DNA from: Alopecurus myosuroides
Lineage: Eukaryota > Streptophyta > Magnoliopsida > Poales > Poaceae
Length of the DNA: 64,000 bases
Direction: 5' to 3'
NCBI GenBank assembly: GCA_028641055.1
Contig: CM054061.1
Location: 62,719,904 to 62,783,903 of the forward strand
In this document: positions 21,526 through 32,065 of the stretch, piece after piece
Layout: each line of letters opens with the position of its first letter
Numbering within the stretch: position 1 is the first letter of the stretch
The notes under the pieces: generated by a model
Database searches by the model: none
What the model saw: the letters and a program-made list of their open reading frames with translations, nothing else
What the model was told of the DNA's origin: nothing
Translations under genes and position numbers: made by a program

Positions 21526-22945
21526 TGATACGTCTCAAACGTATCTATAATTTTCGATGCTCCATGATTGTTTTGTATCCAATACATTTATGTTTTCACA
21601 TGGTTTCCTTCGTTTTCCGGACGTTTTCATGGACTAACCTATTGACAAGATGCCACAACGCCAGTTCCTGTTTTCTGTTGTTTTTTATTTCAGAAAAGTT
21701 GTTCTGGAAATATTCTCGGAATTGGACGAAACAAAAGCCAAAAGTTTTAGAATTCCTGACACGTCAATGGAGTCCGAAGGAGACCCAGAGGGGATCAGAG
21801 CAGGAGCCACACCATGGGTGGGCGCGGGTCCTCCTGGTCGCGCTTGTAGGTGGTGTGGGCCCCTCGGGCACCCACTGTTATCGCCCTTTCGCCTATAAAG
21901 TCCCCCCGAGGCATAAACCCTAAATATATCGGCCCCCTTCCTCGAAAAAGTTATGTAGCTCCGCCGCCGCTGCCAACAAGTTTCGGGGACAGAAATCTCT
22001 CTTATGACACCCTGCTGGGACGGGGAAGTGTCCCCGGATCCATGTCCATCGACTCCACTACCATCTGCATCGCTGTTGTTGTGTCCTATGATGAGGAGGG
22101 AGTAGTTATCCCCCGGGGCTGAGGGCTCTACCGGTAGCTTTGTATTTCATATCTCTATCCCATGGTGTGATCTTTATGTGATCATGAGCTTTGTAATATA
22201 GTTGAATAAGTAGATTCTACTATTCATATGTTATGCTACTCAAGTGGTTTTGTTATGAGATCTCCGTAGACACTTTGATCACGGTGTAAAGGTGACAGTG
22301 TGTGCACCTTGTGGTTTAGCATGATATTTATATAATTTGTGTTGGATGACCCTATGAAATTGTGGTGTTTGTCTGGAACCATCTAGGTCTCATGGTGATA
22401 GCGTGGGGTTACCTAGATGGGAAAATGTGAACTCTAAGGAGTGCTTTTTGCAGCCCTATGCAATGATTAGTGTTTGTTATCCGACCGGATATTAGTTCGG
22501 AGTAGCGTAGTGAAGAGATATATTTATGCATTCAATTATGTTATTATTGTTGAGAGTGTTCACTAGTTGAAGTATGATCCCTAGTCCTGGTTTCTAAGCA
22601 TTGAATCATTGTTTTCAACCAGTTCTGCTACATGTTTGCTTGCTGCCATTTTTATTTCAAACTTCAATTACTACTTATAATCATCCATATTACTTGTATT
22701 TCACTATCTCCCCGCCGAACTAGTGCACCTATACAACTGACAATTGTATTAGGTGTGTTGGGGACACAAGAGACTTCTTGTATCGTAATTGCAGGGTTTC
22801 TTGAGAGAGATACCTTTGACCTCTTCCTCCTTGAGTTCGATAAACATTGTGTAATCCACTTAAGGGAGACTTGTTGCTGCTCTACAAAGCTCTGCACTTT
22901 AAGTCCCAAGACTGTCTACAAGAATAGAAGCGTGTGTAGACATCA
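21526..22945 (+). repeat. Gypsy 3' LTR, copy 2
   Basis: 1420 bp, starting TGATACGTCTC and ending GACATCA, followed by CCCGG and SOT3 sequence. It is collinear with 18378-20795 apart from the CACTA insert there. A TATAAAG-like stretch ('cgcctataaagtcccc') marks the probable promoter. Confidence 0.85.
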
Positions 22946-23384
22946 CCCGGCCACCGGACCCGCCCTCCACCACGATGTCCGCCGGCAGGAGAGTATAGGG
23001 AGTGTGGGTGGCGAGCACTCGCGGAGAAGGGAGCGTCGTGAACGCGTCGCCGTGCCCATCCGACTCTAAGTACTTGACACAGTCATGGGGGTTGCAACGA
23101 CGGAGCGGGTGATCACCACAGCGAGGTGGGTGCTTGACATGTTTGACAACGACAAAGACTAGGGCCTTGAGCTATGTGGTACCGGACTTGGCGAAGCTGG
23201 CGAGGAGGATGTTGGACGACCTCGGCTTGAACCACATGTGCGCAGCTGCTACGCTAGGCAGAAACGACTCGGGCATCCAGAAGCCGCCATGCTGCCTAAG
23301 ATGGAACGGCAGGCACCGTGTCTCGACGGGGAGCGAGGAGATCACAATCTTGGCCGTGTTGTTCTGGTGAGGAGACGCAACCAT
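22946..23384 (-). pseudogene. SOT3: N-terminal part of a sulfotransferase pseudogene
   Basis: Start ATG at 23384 gives MVASPHQNNTAKIVISSLP. The frame runs through HLRQHGGFWMPESFLP to FAKSGTT, where the following Trp codon is TAG. After it the sequence still aligns to SOT1 (HPPRCGDHPLRRCNPHDCV, then THTPYTLLP) up to GGSGGR, where the LTR sits. FPKSGTTW has become FAKSGTT-stop. The gene is dead by nonsense, insertion and loss of its 3' end. Same strand and order as SOT1 and SOT2. Confidence 0.88.
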
Positions 23385-23598
23385 AATTGATCCGTGTATT
23401 AATAGGTGCAATATTGTTGCTCACCAATTGCCACATTTATAGACAAGACTTGCATCCGCGTGGTTCGAGCTGCAATAGTTTTTTTGAGATAACAATTTCA
23501 ATGTATAAGAGCAAGCAAGGCGTCTCATTAAAAACCTTCCAGTCCCCTTAGGTACCTTGATAAGGAAAAAAGTGCGTAAAAAACTTGTTGCCCCGAGT

Positions 23599-24000
23599 TT
23601 AGAGTACAGTTACATCGTTTGTGATTATAGCTCTAATACAACTAGGAGGATCTCCATGCCAAACAACATGGTTAGCCTCATCCAATTTAGCTAGATTATG
23701 AGCTGCCATATTGGCTTCCCTAGGATAGTGAGTAAACCTAACATGAGCAAAGCTATGGGAAAGAAAAGTACATTCCTCATATATTGTTGCTGCCACTCCT
23801 AGGGAATTACCACCATTTTGCATCGTCTCCACAACCTCCATGCAATCATCTTCCACTATCAACTTGTTATATCCCACTTCTCCTGCAAGAATGAGTCCAT
23901 CTCGGAGAGCGCACACTTCCGCGGTAGAGGCATTTTCGACATATTGCAAATTCCGAAGCCCTCCAGCGATAAAAGTTCCAAAGTGGTCGTGAAGTACCAC
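23599..24000 (-). pseudogene. RNase-H-like domain (RVT_3) at the 3' end of the LINE pol
   Basis: On the minus strand the frame has the plant non-LTR pattern AEVCALRDGLILAGEVG, LIVEDDCMEVVE and YPREANMAAHNLA, with an acidic residue in each block as in RNase-H folds. It ends at the LINE stop near 23599. Upstream frames (24361-24128) are shifted relative to it. Confidence 0.75.
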
Positions 24001-25549
24001 CTCTGTCCCTCCAGAACCTGAGTCAATATCAAAACCTGCATGAACATTAATTTTGATATAATCCTCTAGTGGTTTCCCCCCAACGAATGCGGTTGATAGG
24101 AACCTCTCCCTGCCTATTAATTCTTTTTTAGTTCAGTGTAAGGGCCAGGATGAATTGCGCCGATCTAGCAGGGTTTTGTACTGCTTCGCCGTGTGTTATT
24201 TCCCTCCTCTCCCACCATAAGTACCAAGATGCTAAGGCGGCAAGATCACAACGCCGGAGTTCCGGGATCCGTGGAACCTCATGGTTATCAAGCAGAAGTG
24301 TCTCCAAGATTGTTGCGCCTTGTGCCTCCATATTTATTTTGTTTTCGATACTTTGTAACATCCCCAGATTCTCCCATACTTATTTAGCTCTTGTATACTT
24401 GAAGAAGGCATGGCTTATACTTTCACAGTCCAATTTGCAGGGCTAGAGATTGGGAAGTGTCTATTTTCTAAGACACCGTTACACGGAATGGCACCGAGTA
24501 GGGATCGCCATCCATGGACTTTGATTTTCGCCGGTACCTTGAGAGACCAAAGAAATCGCCACACTTGGTTGGCTACCACGAATTATACGGGCTGGTTCTG
24601 TGCAGTTTTCTCCCGTGTTGTGCGTCCCACTCAATGAAATAAGCAGATTTAACAGAAAACCGACCATCTTTATTATGGTGCCAAGCTGGGAAGTCCTCCA
24701 TCATACCGATTGCAAGCGGGATGCGCAGAATTCTTTCTAGGTCCACTGGCCACAGTAGCTCCCGCCGTAAGGGGCTATAGTCTCGGATTTCTATCCGGGA
24801 CTACTCAATCGGGACTAGAGTCCCCCTTCTGTACCGTGTGCGCCACGAACCGGAACTAGAGGCCAACCATGGGGCCGCTCCGGCTGGAGGACTTGGGACT
24901 AAATTTGTTTTTATTTTTTTATTTTCTGATTTCCCTTTTCATTTATTCTCTATAATTTCTAACTCTAATCATTCTCCCTTAGTCTCAATTATTTTAACTC
25001 TAATCACTCTTCTTTCACTTTGAACTGACACTTAACTTCTGGGTTCCTTCCCTCTCAGCATCCAAGAAACAAATCTTCTTTTACTGACAATAGTATGATG
25101 TCAATCATTTTAACCTTTGAACTATGATGTCACACGTCTTTATTTTGTGAATCCAAAAAATTATTTAGTTAAACAAAAATAAATAGGTAATAATAATCTT
25201 TAATTCAAATAATCATTAATTAATTTAAATACTAATTAATTGTGTTGCTTTTTTAATATTGAATATCCATAAAATTAAAAATTGGCAAATGATATTGTCT
25301 AAATAGATTAGAAAAATTATAGAAGTTCAAATATATATGATCGACCTTCCATATCATATTTTCCATCATTATATATAGATCAATATGTACAAAATTTACT
25401 CCAAATGGTTAGTCATTTCAACATATCTTCAGATATATATTTTTTCTCTTACTCCACATTTCAACATAGCTCGGGTGTCAAATTAAATTTTCAAAATTTC
25501 ATCATGTATACATCAATTGTTTTTTGACACCATTACTGTGGGGGAATCC

Positions 25550-27490
25550 CCCACAGCCCCCCCCCCCCATTTATTAAAATAATAAAAGGTTATTTACAAT
25601 ATTTACACTATATACAGGGAATCAGGGGAGTGAATCAATCCATGATGTCAAAAAAACAGAGAGTTCTCTCTTCACCCTGTACTTAAGCAGGGTGACTTCC
25701 TGGATAAACAGGGACTTCCATCCTCTAAAACTTGGTTTGATGTTCTTAAAAATCCAACCATTTCTCTGTTTCCAGATGCCCCAGCAGGCCAGGATCACTA
25801 TCTCCTCAAAGCAAGGACCAGAGAAATGCCTTTTGGCAGACCTGATTGTAAAAATTGAAGAACCTGGATTCCAAGGAATTTGCAGATAGTTCCAAATCCT
25901 TGTACTCTATGTGCAATTAAAGAACAAATGCCTCCGGTCTTCATAATCATGTGCAGAACATAGGACACAATCAGAAGAGTCGCTAACATTCCAATGTCTT
26001 CTAATCAGCATATCCTTGGTGTTAATTCTATCATGCAGCAAGAGCCAGGCAAAAAATTTATGCTTAGACTGACATTTACTCTTCCAAATCCCATAGGAAA
26101 GTACATCATCAGGAATACCATCAAAATGGTGTTTATAAAAAGAACTTGGATGAAATCTACCAGATGAAATAGGGCTCCTCCATTAATCTTTAATACTTGA
26201 CTGGAGTGTAAAATTGATAGTCATACTTTTCAACACCATTAGCTCATCATTTGCTTGGGTAGTCAATGGGAGAAAAAAGTTCTGAATACAATCTGTGTGT
26301 AAGAAGAACTCATGAACAGATTGAAGCTTATCTTTAACAAAAGAATATAACCTTGGGGAGGTTATCTTAAGCAATTGAGGCTGCCAATTATCCTCCCAAA
26401 AAAGAACAGTGAAACCATTTCCCACAGAGCATGTAGTGAATTTTCTGTATTCCTCAGATAAAGCCAGAATATTTTTCCACCAAAATGAACCTGATTCAAC
26501 CACAACATGAGGGACAAATTGATGATAGTAAGCATCAGTAATGAGCTGGACCCAAGGTAGGTCCTCCTGGTTATAAAATTTATCTAGGTGTTTTAGCAGA
26601 CGAGCAGAATTTTGCACTTTCAAATTTAGGATCCCAAGTCCCCCTTCCTTTTAGGCTTACACACCATAGACCAAGCTGCAAGAGAATTAGCTTTGTCCTT
26701 CCCTCTCTTGCTCCACAAACAGTGCCTTCTTGCTCTGTCAATGACCTCAATAACACCAGCAGGAATAACCAAAGAAAGCATGTAATATGTTGGTAGTGAA
26801 GATAGTACAAAATTTACCAGCACCAGCCTATCACCATAGGAAAGAAATGAGGAAGTGGCAGAAAGCCTTCTCTCAACTCTATCAATTAGAGGGGAAAAAT
26901 CTTTAATAGTGGGTCTAGTAGTACCCATGGGAAATCCAAGATAAGTGAAAGGCATAGACCCAGTTTGACACTGGAAAAACCCAGCCAGAGCAGTGGTTTC
27001 TATAGAATCAAGATTGATAGGAATCATAGAGGATTTGTGAAAATTGACTTTCAATCCTGTAAAGGCAGCATAAGTTTGCAGAATTTCTATAAAGACTTCC
27101 AAGTCTTTTTTACATGCTGGCAGAACCACTATGGTATCATCAGCATACTGAATAATGGGGAAATCTTTTCGAACTGGGATAGGTGAGGAAAGTAGACCAT
27201 CAGTGTAGGCCTTATTGACTAGGCTTTGTAATAAATCAGCTCCTTCAACAAAGAGAAGAGGAGATAGTGGATCTCCCTGCCTAACTCCTCTTTTGCAGAT
27301 AAATTTCTTGCCAGGAATCCCATTAAGAAGCACAGAGGAAGAACCAGATGCAAGAATTTCTCTGACCCAACAAATAAAAAGCTCTGGAAATCCCTTCACT
27401 CTCAAGACTTGCAAAATAGCTTCATGATCCAAGGTATCAAAGGCCTTTTCAAAATCAATTTTGAGAACCAATTGTTTCAATGCATTAAGC
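25550..27490 (-). mobile_element. Nested L1-type LINE fragment (reverse transcriptase and zf-RVT)
   Basis: A minus-strand LINE piece runs from mid reverse transcriptase (27480) to about 25550, where a run of C bases (about 14) and a short inverted 'gtgggggattccccc' motif stand before CACTA sequence. It is 5'-truncated. The ends and the target duplication could not be fixed. It differs in sequence from the outer LINE. Confidence 0.75.
26183..27480 (-). pseudogene. LINE reverse transcriptase, partial and frameshifted
   Basis: Frame 27480-26626 holds KIDFEKAFDTLDHEAIL, RGVRQGDPLSPLLF and QYADDTIVVL, the last being the YADD catalytic motif of LINE reverse transcriptases, then LVNFVLSSLPTYYML. 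A frame change near 26640 leads to the next frame, 26623-26183 (KVQNSARLLKHLDKFYNQ). The start of the polymerase and the endonuclease are absent. Function in the nested element is lost. Confidence 0.85.
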
Positions 27491-27672
27491 TTGCTCAGAT
27501 CATATATAATTAAACAGTGACATAATTAATAGATATAATATATAGTACTACATAAAGTCTTCTAGGGAATATAAATATAGATATAATTAAACATCACGTC
27601 ACGAGAGGCTCGACCCCAAGCAGTACATAATATAATGGAACTAGGTGACACAGCGTCACGAGAGGCTCCCAT

Positions 27673-28766
27673 CTACTCGAGCTGCTCGTCCTCCGAATCC
27701 CAAACAGTAGGAGACCGGGGCACTATGTGACGCTGCCCATAGCCGAAGATACTGATAATACGGTACAACTCGTAGACAATGTACCCATCGATGGCTGCAT
27801 AATCAATTTTGATCTTGTCAAGTGGGCTCTTCACCCAAAAATTGTGCTGCCAACTGGGGAAGTTTTTCTTCATGTCACGGTATGCCTTGTCGATCAATGT
27901 GGCTACCATATCAGCCATCGAAGTCCTTTCAGACTTAAGCTGGAACAAGTCCTGTAGATAAATATGGCACTGAGATGGTATCTCAATACCCCAGGTGTTA
28001 TTCACCTTCAACTTATCATTCCTTATATCAACGCTAGCAAAACGTCTGCCGATGTTGACAAGGAAATCCAGGAGTTCTGGACAATCTTTGTCACTACTGC
28101 AACAAAAAGAATGGAACAAATGTTAATATCGCTGCAACAAGTATATTGTTTCAATGCAATAACAAATGGAACAAATTTTAATACCGCTGCAACAAGTATA
28201 TTGTTTCAATGCAACAATAAATGAAACAAATGTTAAACACCGTTGCAACAATTTTATTCTTTCCAATGCACATATAGGATTCAAATGTGAACAAAATTAA
28301 TGGAACATGCTATATGGGATTCAAATTATTGGATACATTGCTATATATACACACATGGATACACATGTTCATATCTTATGAAATTTCCAATACATTGCTA
28401 TATGAATACACATGGATACACATGTTGCTATCCTATGCAATTTCCGATCCTATATATATAATAAAAATAAGAGAGGAGAAATGTGAAAGAAAGAGAGGAG
28501 AGCAAGATCGATCGGAGAAGTTGTGTTTACCTTGCCCATTGGAAGACAAGGACACGCCTCTTGTGAGCAATTTGGATGACGACCACATCTTTTTGATTGG
28601 GCGTGTACTCGAGATCAAGGCCAAGAAAATCCCCACAATCCTCACGAAGCCATTGCTTCAAGAGGTCAAGAATACCCGGAAGCCAGAAGCTCTCGTTCGT
28701 GTAGGCGACTTCGAGAGTCCTACCATGTGTGGGCACATTCAAAAACTGAATTCCATACCGATCCAT
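27673..28766 (-). CDS. DEDDy 3'-5' exonuclease (WRN-like), two exons, carried by CACTA element 2
   Basis: Exon 1 runs 28766-28531 and exon 2 runs 28096-27673; the intron has GT-AG ends and sits at the same place and phase as in the gene at 5118-3954. The predicted protein has 219 residues and starts MDRYGIQFLNVP. Motif I is FLGLDLEYT (Asp51, Glu53), motif II lies in FASVDIRNDK, motif III is YAAIDGY. Compared with copy 1 it has a longer C-terminus (GQRHIVPRSPTVWDSEDEQLE). The two proteins differ at many positions but keep the catalytic residues and have no stops, which suggests selection or recent separate capture. A host Werner-type exonuclease is the likely source. Confidence 0.75.
28100..28260. 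repeat. Short tandem repeat in the exonuclease-2 intron
   Basis: A unit of about 55 bp, 'gctgcaacaagtatattgtt' then 'tcaatgcaa', repeats about three times. It is related in theme to the intron array at 4325-4510. Confidence 0.7.
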
Positions 28767-29455
28767 GGCGAAGAATGGGGAAGAAGAGAGGAGAGCAAGA
28801 GGAAGAAGAAGAGTGACAGCGTTACTGTAGCAATTAGCGATCGTTTCCCTGTTTTTAAGCCTCCCCCGACGATGGAACAACTTCCAACGTGCGGGAGGCA
28901 AACCGTTTGGGCATTTAGTCCCGGGCCGTATCACGACCCGGGACTAAATGCTCTCAGGCTAGGCGAAGGGTTGCCAGGAGACTCTTAGTCCCGTGCCGTG
29001 TTAAGACCCGGGAATAAAAGGGTTCGAGGCGACGCGAACGGTTGCCCCGTTCCCCTCTGGTCCCGGTTCGATAGCTATTAGGGACTAGAGGTAAAAACCT
29101 ATAGGGGTTTTTCTACTAGTGCGCATCAACTCTTCATCCCAAGTTCTTGTTTCAAAGTTTATTGGTTCCAAAGCTTTTGTAAACACAATGTTACCTCTGG
29201 GAGTCATGATTTCCTGTTTAGGCTAGAGGGGATCCAGCAATCATCCCATACATTTATATTTTCTCCATCCCCAGCTCGCCAAATGTGACCTCTTTTGAAC
29301 ATTTAAATGCCAGCCATATGCTTTGGCATGTAAAGGAGCTACCCTTCTTCAACTGGGCATGTAGTAAGTCACCATTAGAATAGTATTTAGCCCGTAGCAC
29401 TTGCGCACACAGAGAGTCTGATTCAAATAAGAGCCTCCAAACTTGCTTATAGTTT

Positions 29456-30357
29456 ATCACGCACTAGATCCATCTTCACAATAGCTTATTTCTGCGAGCC
29501 TCTTCCTGTGCGGTGTGGCTTAATTAGATAGGATACGGATCTTGATTTTGTAATGCTTATTTCCACCTAGTTTGCGTGTGGTTGTCAACTAGAAACCAAA
29601 GACTGTACACATATGCAAGCCAACTTTCGCGCCCCCCAGAACCACGACGCTCCAGTATTCTATTATCTCTCTTATTTCAGCGTATGTGGCCTCAAGTAGA
29701 CCGCACACGTACTAGGGATTTTATATAGCTTCGAGACCTTTCAAAATCCATGAAAAAACTCAGTTTGACAGCCTACGAGGCCCCGGTTTGTCTGCCGAAG
29801 CGGTTACTTTTCTCTCGCCGACAGTCACATCCAATCGCACTGTTCGGAAACCCTCCACTTTACCGGTCTACTCGATGTTTTTTTTCTCTATTGGAAACAA
29901 ACTATTAAAACATATCCACCGACAAAAATATGGTGTCCAGCTGCGACTCCAATAGGTATTTCACAATACATATAATATCATACATAGTTTACAGATGATA
30001 AGAATCATAACCATACACATTTCATTCATAGCACAGATAATATAAACTTAAAAAAGTTTTCCGACGAATAGTTAGACATGAAATAAATAAAAACTTGAAT
30101 AAATTAACTAATTAGGGTATCTAAACCCTACTCTTCACCGTGGTCTAAGGATGTTCTGCCTTGATTAGTCTCATGGAGTTTAAGGATGTTCCGCCCTTGA
30201 CGGTGTCGAAATGGAACAACACCTTCTTCGATAGTGACCATGTGAACCTCCGGTGTATGCGAATAAGGTTCAGTTGTTGAACAAGGATCATTTGACTGGA
30301 CTCGTCCTGATCATGATCTCGTTGACCCACTAGGTCCAACCTCTCCAAACTCATGAG
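29456..30357. promoter_or_regulatory. Displaced upstream region of SOT3
   Basis: The phrases 'tttatcacgcactaga', 'gtggcttaattagatag' and 'ggatacggatcttgatttt' resemble the SOT1 upstream near 12560-12760. So this was the SOT3 promoter before the LINE moved it 6 kb away. Past about 29650 I recognise nothing. Confidence 0.5.
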
Positions 30358-30690
30358 GGCGTCTCCAATGTTTAATTCCAATTCAGGCTATAAGCTGGGG
30401 CCCACAACATATGCTATAGCAGACTAAAAAGCTCACAATGTTTAAGGTCCAGCTAAACCTTAAGGTGTAGCCCACATAGGAGAATCTTTGACCAATTGTT
30501 AAAAACAAACAGGGTAAAGTAGGTGATAGAAACATTACTTTGCTTTATTAGATTCCTTATGGCAAGGCCATAGTGGTACGGGTGGGTCTTAAGAATTTAA
30601 GCTTAAGGTCTAGTCCCACAATGTATAAGGGTGGGTCTTAAGACCACTTTTTGGCTTAAGGCTTCCCCTTATTTCTACATTGGAGATGCC
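30358..30690. mobile_element. MITE with GGC(G/A)TCTCCAATGT ends
   Basis: Ends are GGCGTCTCCAATGT and (inverted) GGCATCTCCAATGT. Inner copies of 'gggtgggtcttaag' and 'cttaagg' give more self-complementarity. I could not settle the flanking duplication (TGAG on both sides is suggestive), so the superfamily stays open between hAT and Harbinger. Confidence 0.65.
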
Positions 30691-32065
30691 TTGAGGGCAA
30701 ACTCTGCCACTATAGTGGCAAGTGAGATACCACTCGAGTCGCATTATTGCGACTAAGATTTGAGGTGTTGTTTCTCTGGGTGAATGAGATTACGTCGAAT
30801 ACACTTCTAGAAGACCAGATTCGAGGCGTGGAAGGCTATAGCCTTAAGTACCTAGCCTTTCCAGTATGCTTTCTTCATATTTACTCTATGCTGCTTTTTT
30901 CCATCGGTCTTCTGGAATCATATTGTTTTCTATTCTCTCGGTTCTTTGAGATGCAGAAGCTTGAGGACCAAGCTGAACTCACAGTCGCACCTTCGTTGTG
31001 AACTAATAGAATGCCTGATTTTACGATTCCCTTGAGTACTAGTATGATTTTTTTCCAGTAGGTAATGTCAAGTCAATCTTGTAGGAATTGTACGAATCGA
31101 TGTCTATCTAATTGAGTGGTAGTGAAACCAATAGTACAAAAAATAACATTAGAGTCGGTTCGCGTACATAGGCTTGAGCTGGTTCTGCCAACTAGCACTC
31201 CCTCCGACCATAAAAGAGGAGAACCGTAGAATATTCCTACCCTACCGAATAATTTCAAGAGAGTCCAATCATGTGCTACTAATGAACTAATAATAATAGA
31301 AAATAGATCACATAAATGATAACTGTTAATATATATTATTGTTAAGCAATCTCTCATTTAACTCCAAACTTCGGTTTATGCATGCAAACCAACTCATCAG
31401 CAATATAAATATTCCACTTAACAAAGAAAATAGAAATAGTACTCAAACTATCTAGATGATTTGAATTTCAAAGAAAACTCCAATTTAAGGACATTGGTGT
31501 TCTTCTTTGTCACTCTCCGAGGTCTCATCATAATTGTTTGACTTGTCCTCGCTGTTCTATTCATGGATGTCATAGTTCATAATAGCAACACAGATCCTGA
31601 GATATGGTCTAGACATATTAAAAACAAGAAGGCCTCCCCATGTTGAGATTGTTCTGCGTTACATACTCTTCACATCATTTGTCGTGCAACTGGGTTTTGC
31701 TCCATCCTTTCAACATAACAATGTTGTACGTGCCTCCAAGAGCACAGAACAACACACTCTTGCCAACTAACTCGTTGAACGCTAGGAGAATGTTGCATGG
31801 TACAATCTATAGTACAAGAGAAACAAAAATAAACACAAACAAATTAGATATTGCGGTGACACTTTTGCATATTAAAAGCACATGCACAATTGCAGCAGAA
31901 GTGTTTTTTACCACTCACTTGCATTGGTACTCGTGCAATTTAACACTAAAATTGGATTGAGTAAAGTTCCTACGTGCGCAATTATTTTTTCATACTTGGC
32001 ATGCCATCTCCTATTAACTAAGTTAAAAGGAAGCCAAATTAACAAAAGGACTATGAAATAGATTG
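30691..32065. other. No gene supported
   Basis: AT-rich sequence without recognisable domains. 'actccctccgaccataaaag' at 31196 looks like one Stowaway end, but no partner is visible. Confidence 0.3.

Larger units (their letters stand above)
24766..29121. mobile_element. CACTA-type element 2, inserted in the LINE, carrying exonuclease gene 2 and a nested LINE
   Basis: The right end is GGGGTTTTTCTACTAGTG with 'tcccggttcg' and 'gggactaga' motifs; the left side at 24766 has GTAAGGGGCTATAG followed by the same motifs, but the first ten or so bases of the terminus are missing. The flanks are CGC (24763-24765 and 29122-29124). Taking out the element and one CGC joins the LINE frame without a break (ELMR then ELLWPVDLER on the minus strand), which fixes both borders. 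The exonuclease gene is at 28766-27673, and a second LINE fragment fills 25550-27490. Confidence 0.8.
23475..29455 (-). mobile_element. 5'-truncated L1-type LINE in the SOT3 promoter, split by CACTA element 2
   Basis: On the plus strand the left end is a T-run (poly-A tail of a minus-strand LINE) after GCAATAG. The flanks share about 7 bases, ATAGTTT (23475-23481 and 29449-29455). Minus-strand coding pieces run from right to left: YKQVWRLLFESDSLCAQVL near 29450, INVWDDCWIPSSL near 29240, then across CACTA element 2 to VDLERILRIPLAIG near 24740, WYLWWERREITHG near 24200 and an RNase-H domain at 24000-23599. The reverse transcriptase itself is absent. SOT3 upstream sequence resumes at about 29456 and resembles the SOT1 upstream. 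Confidence 0.8.

Noticed and set aside
31073..31357. Minus-strand open frame of 94 codons
   Set aside because: No domain, no splice context, AT-rich; a chance frame.
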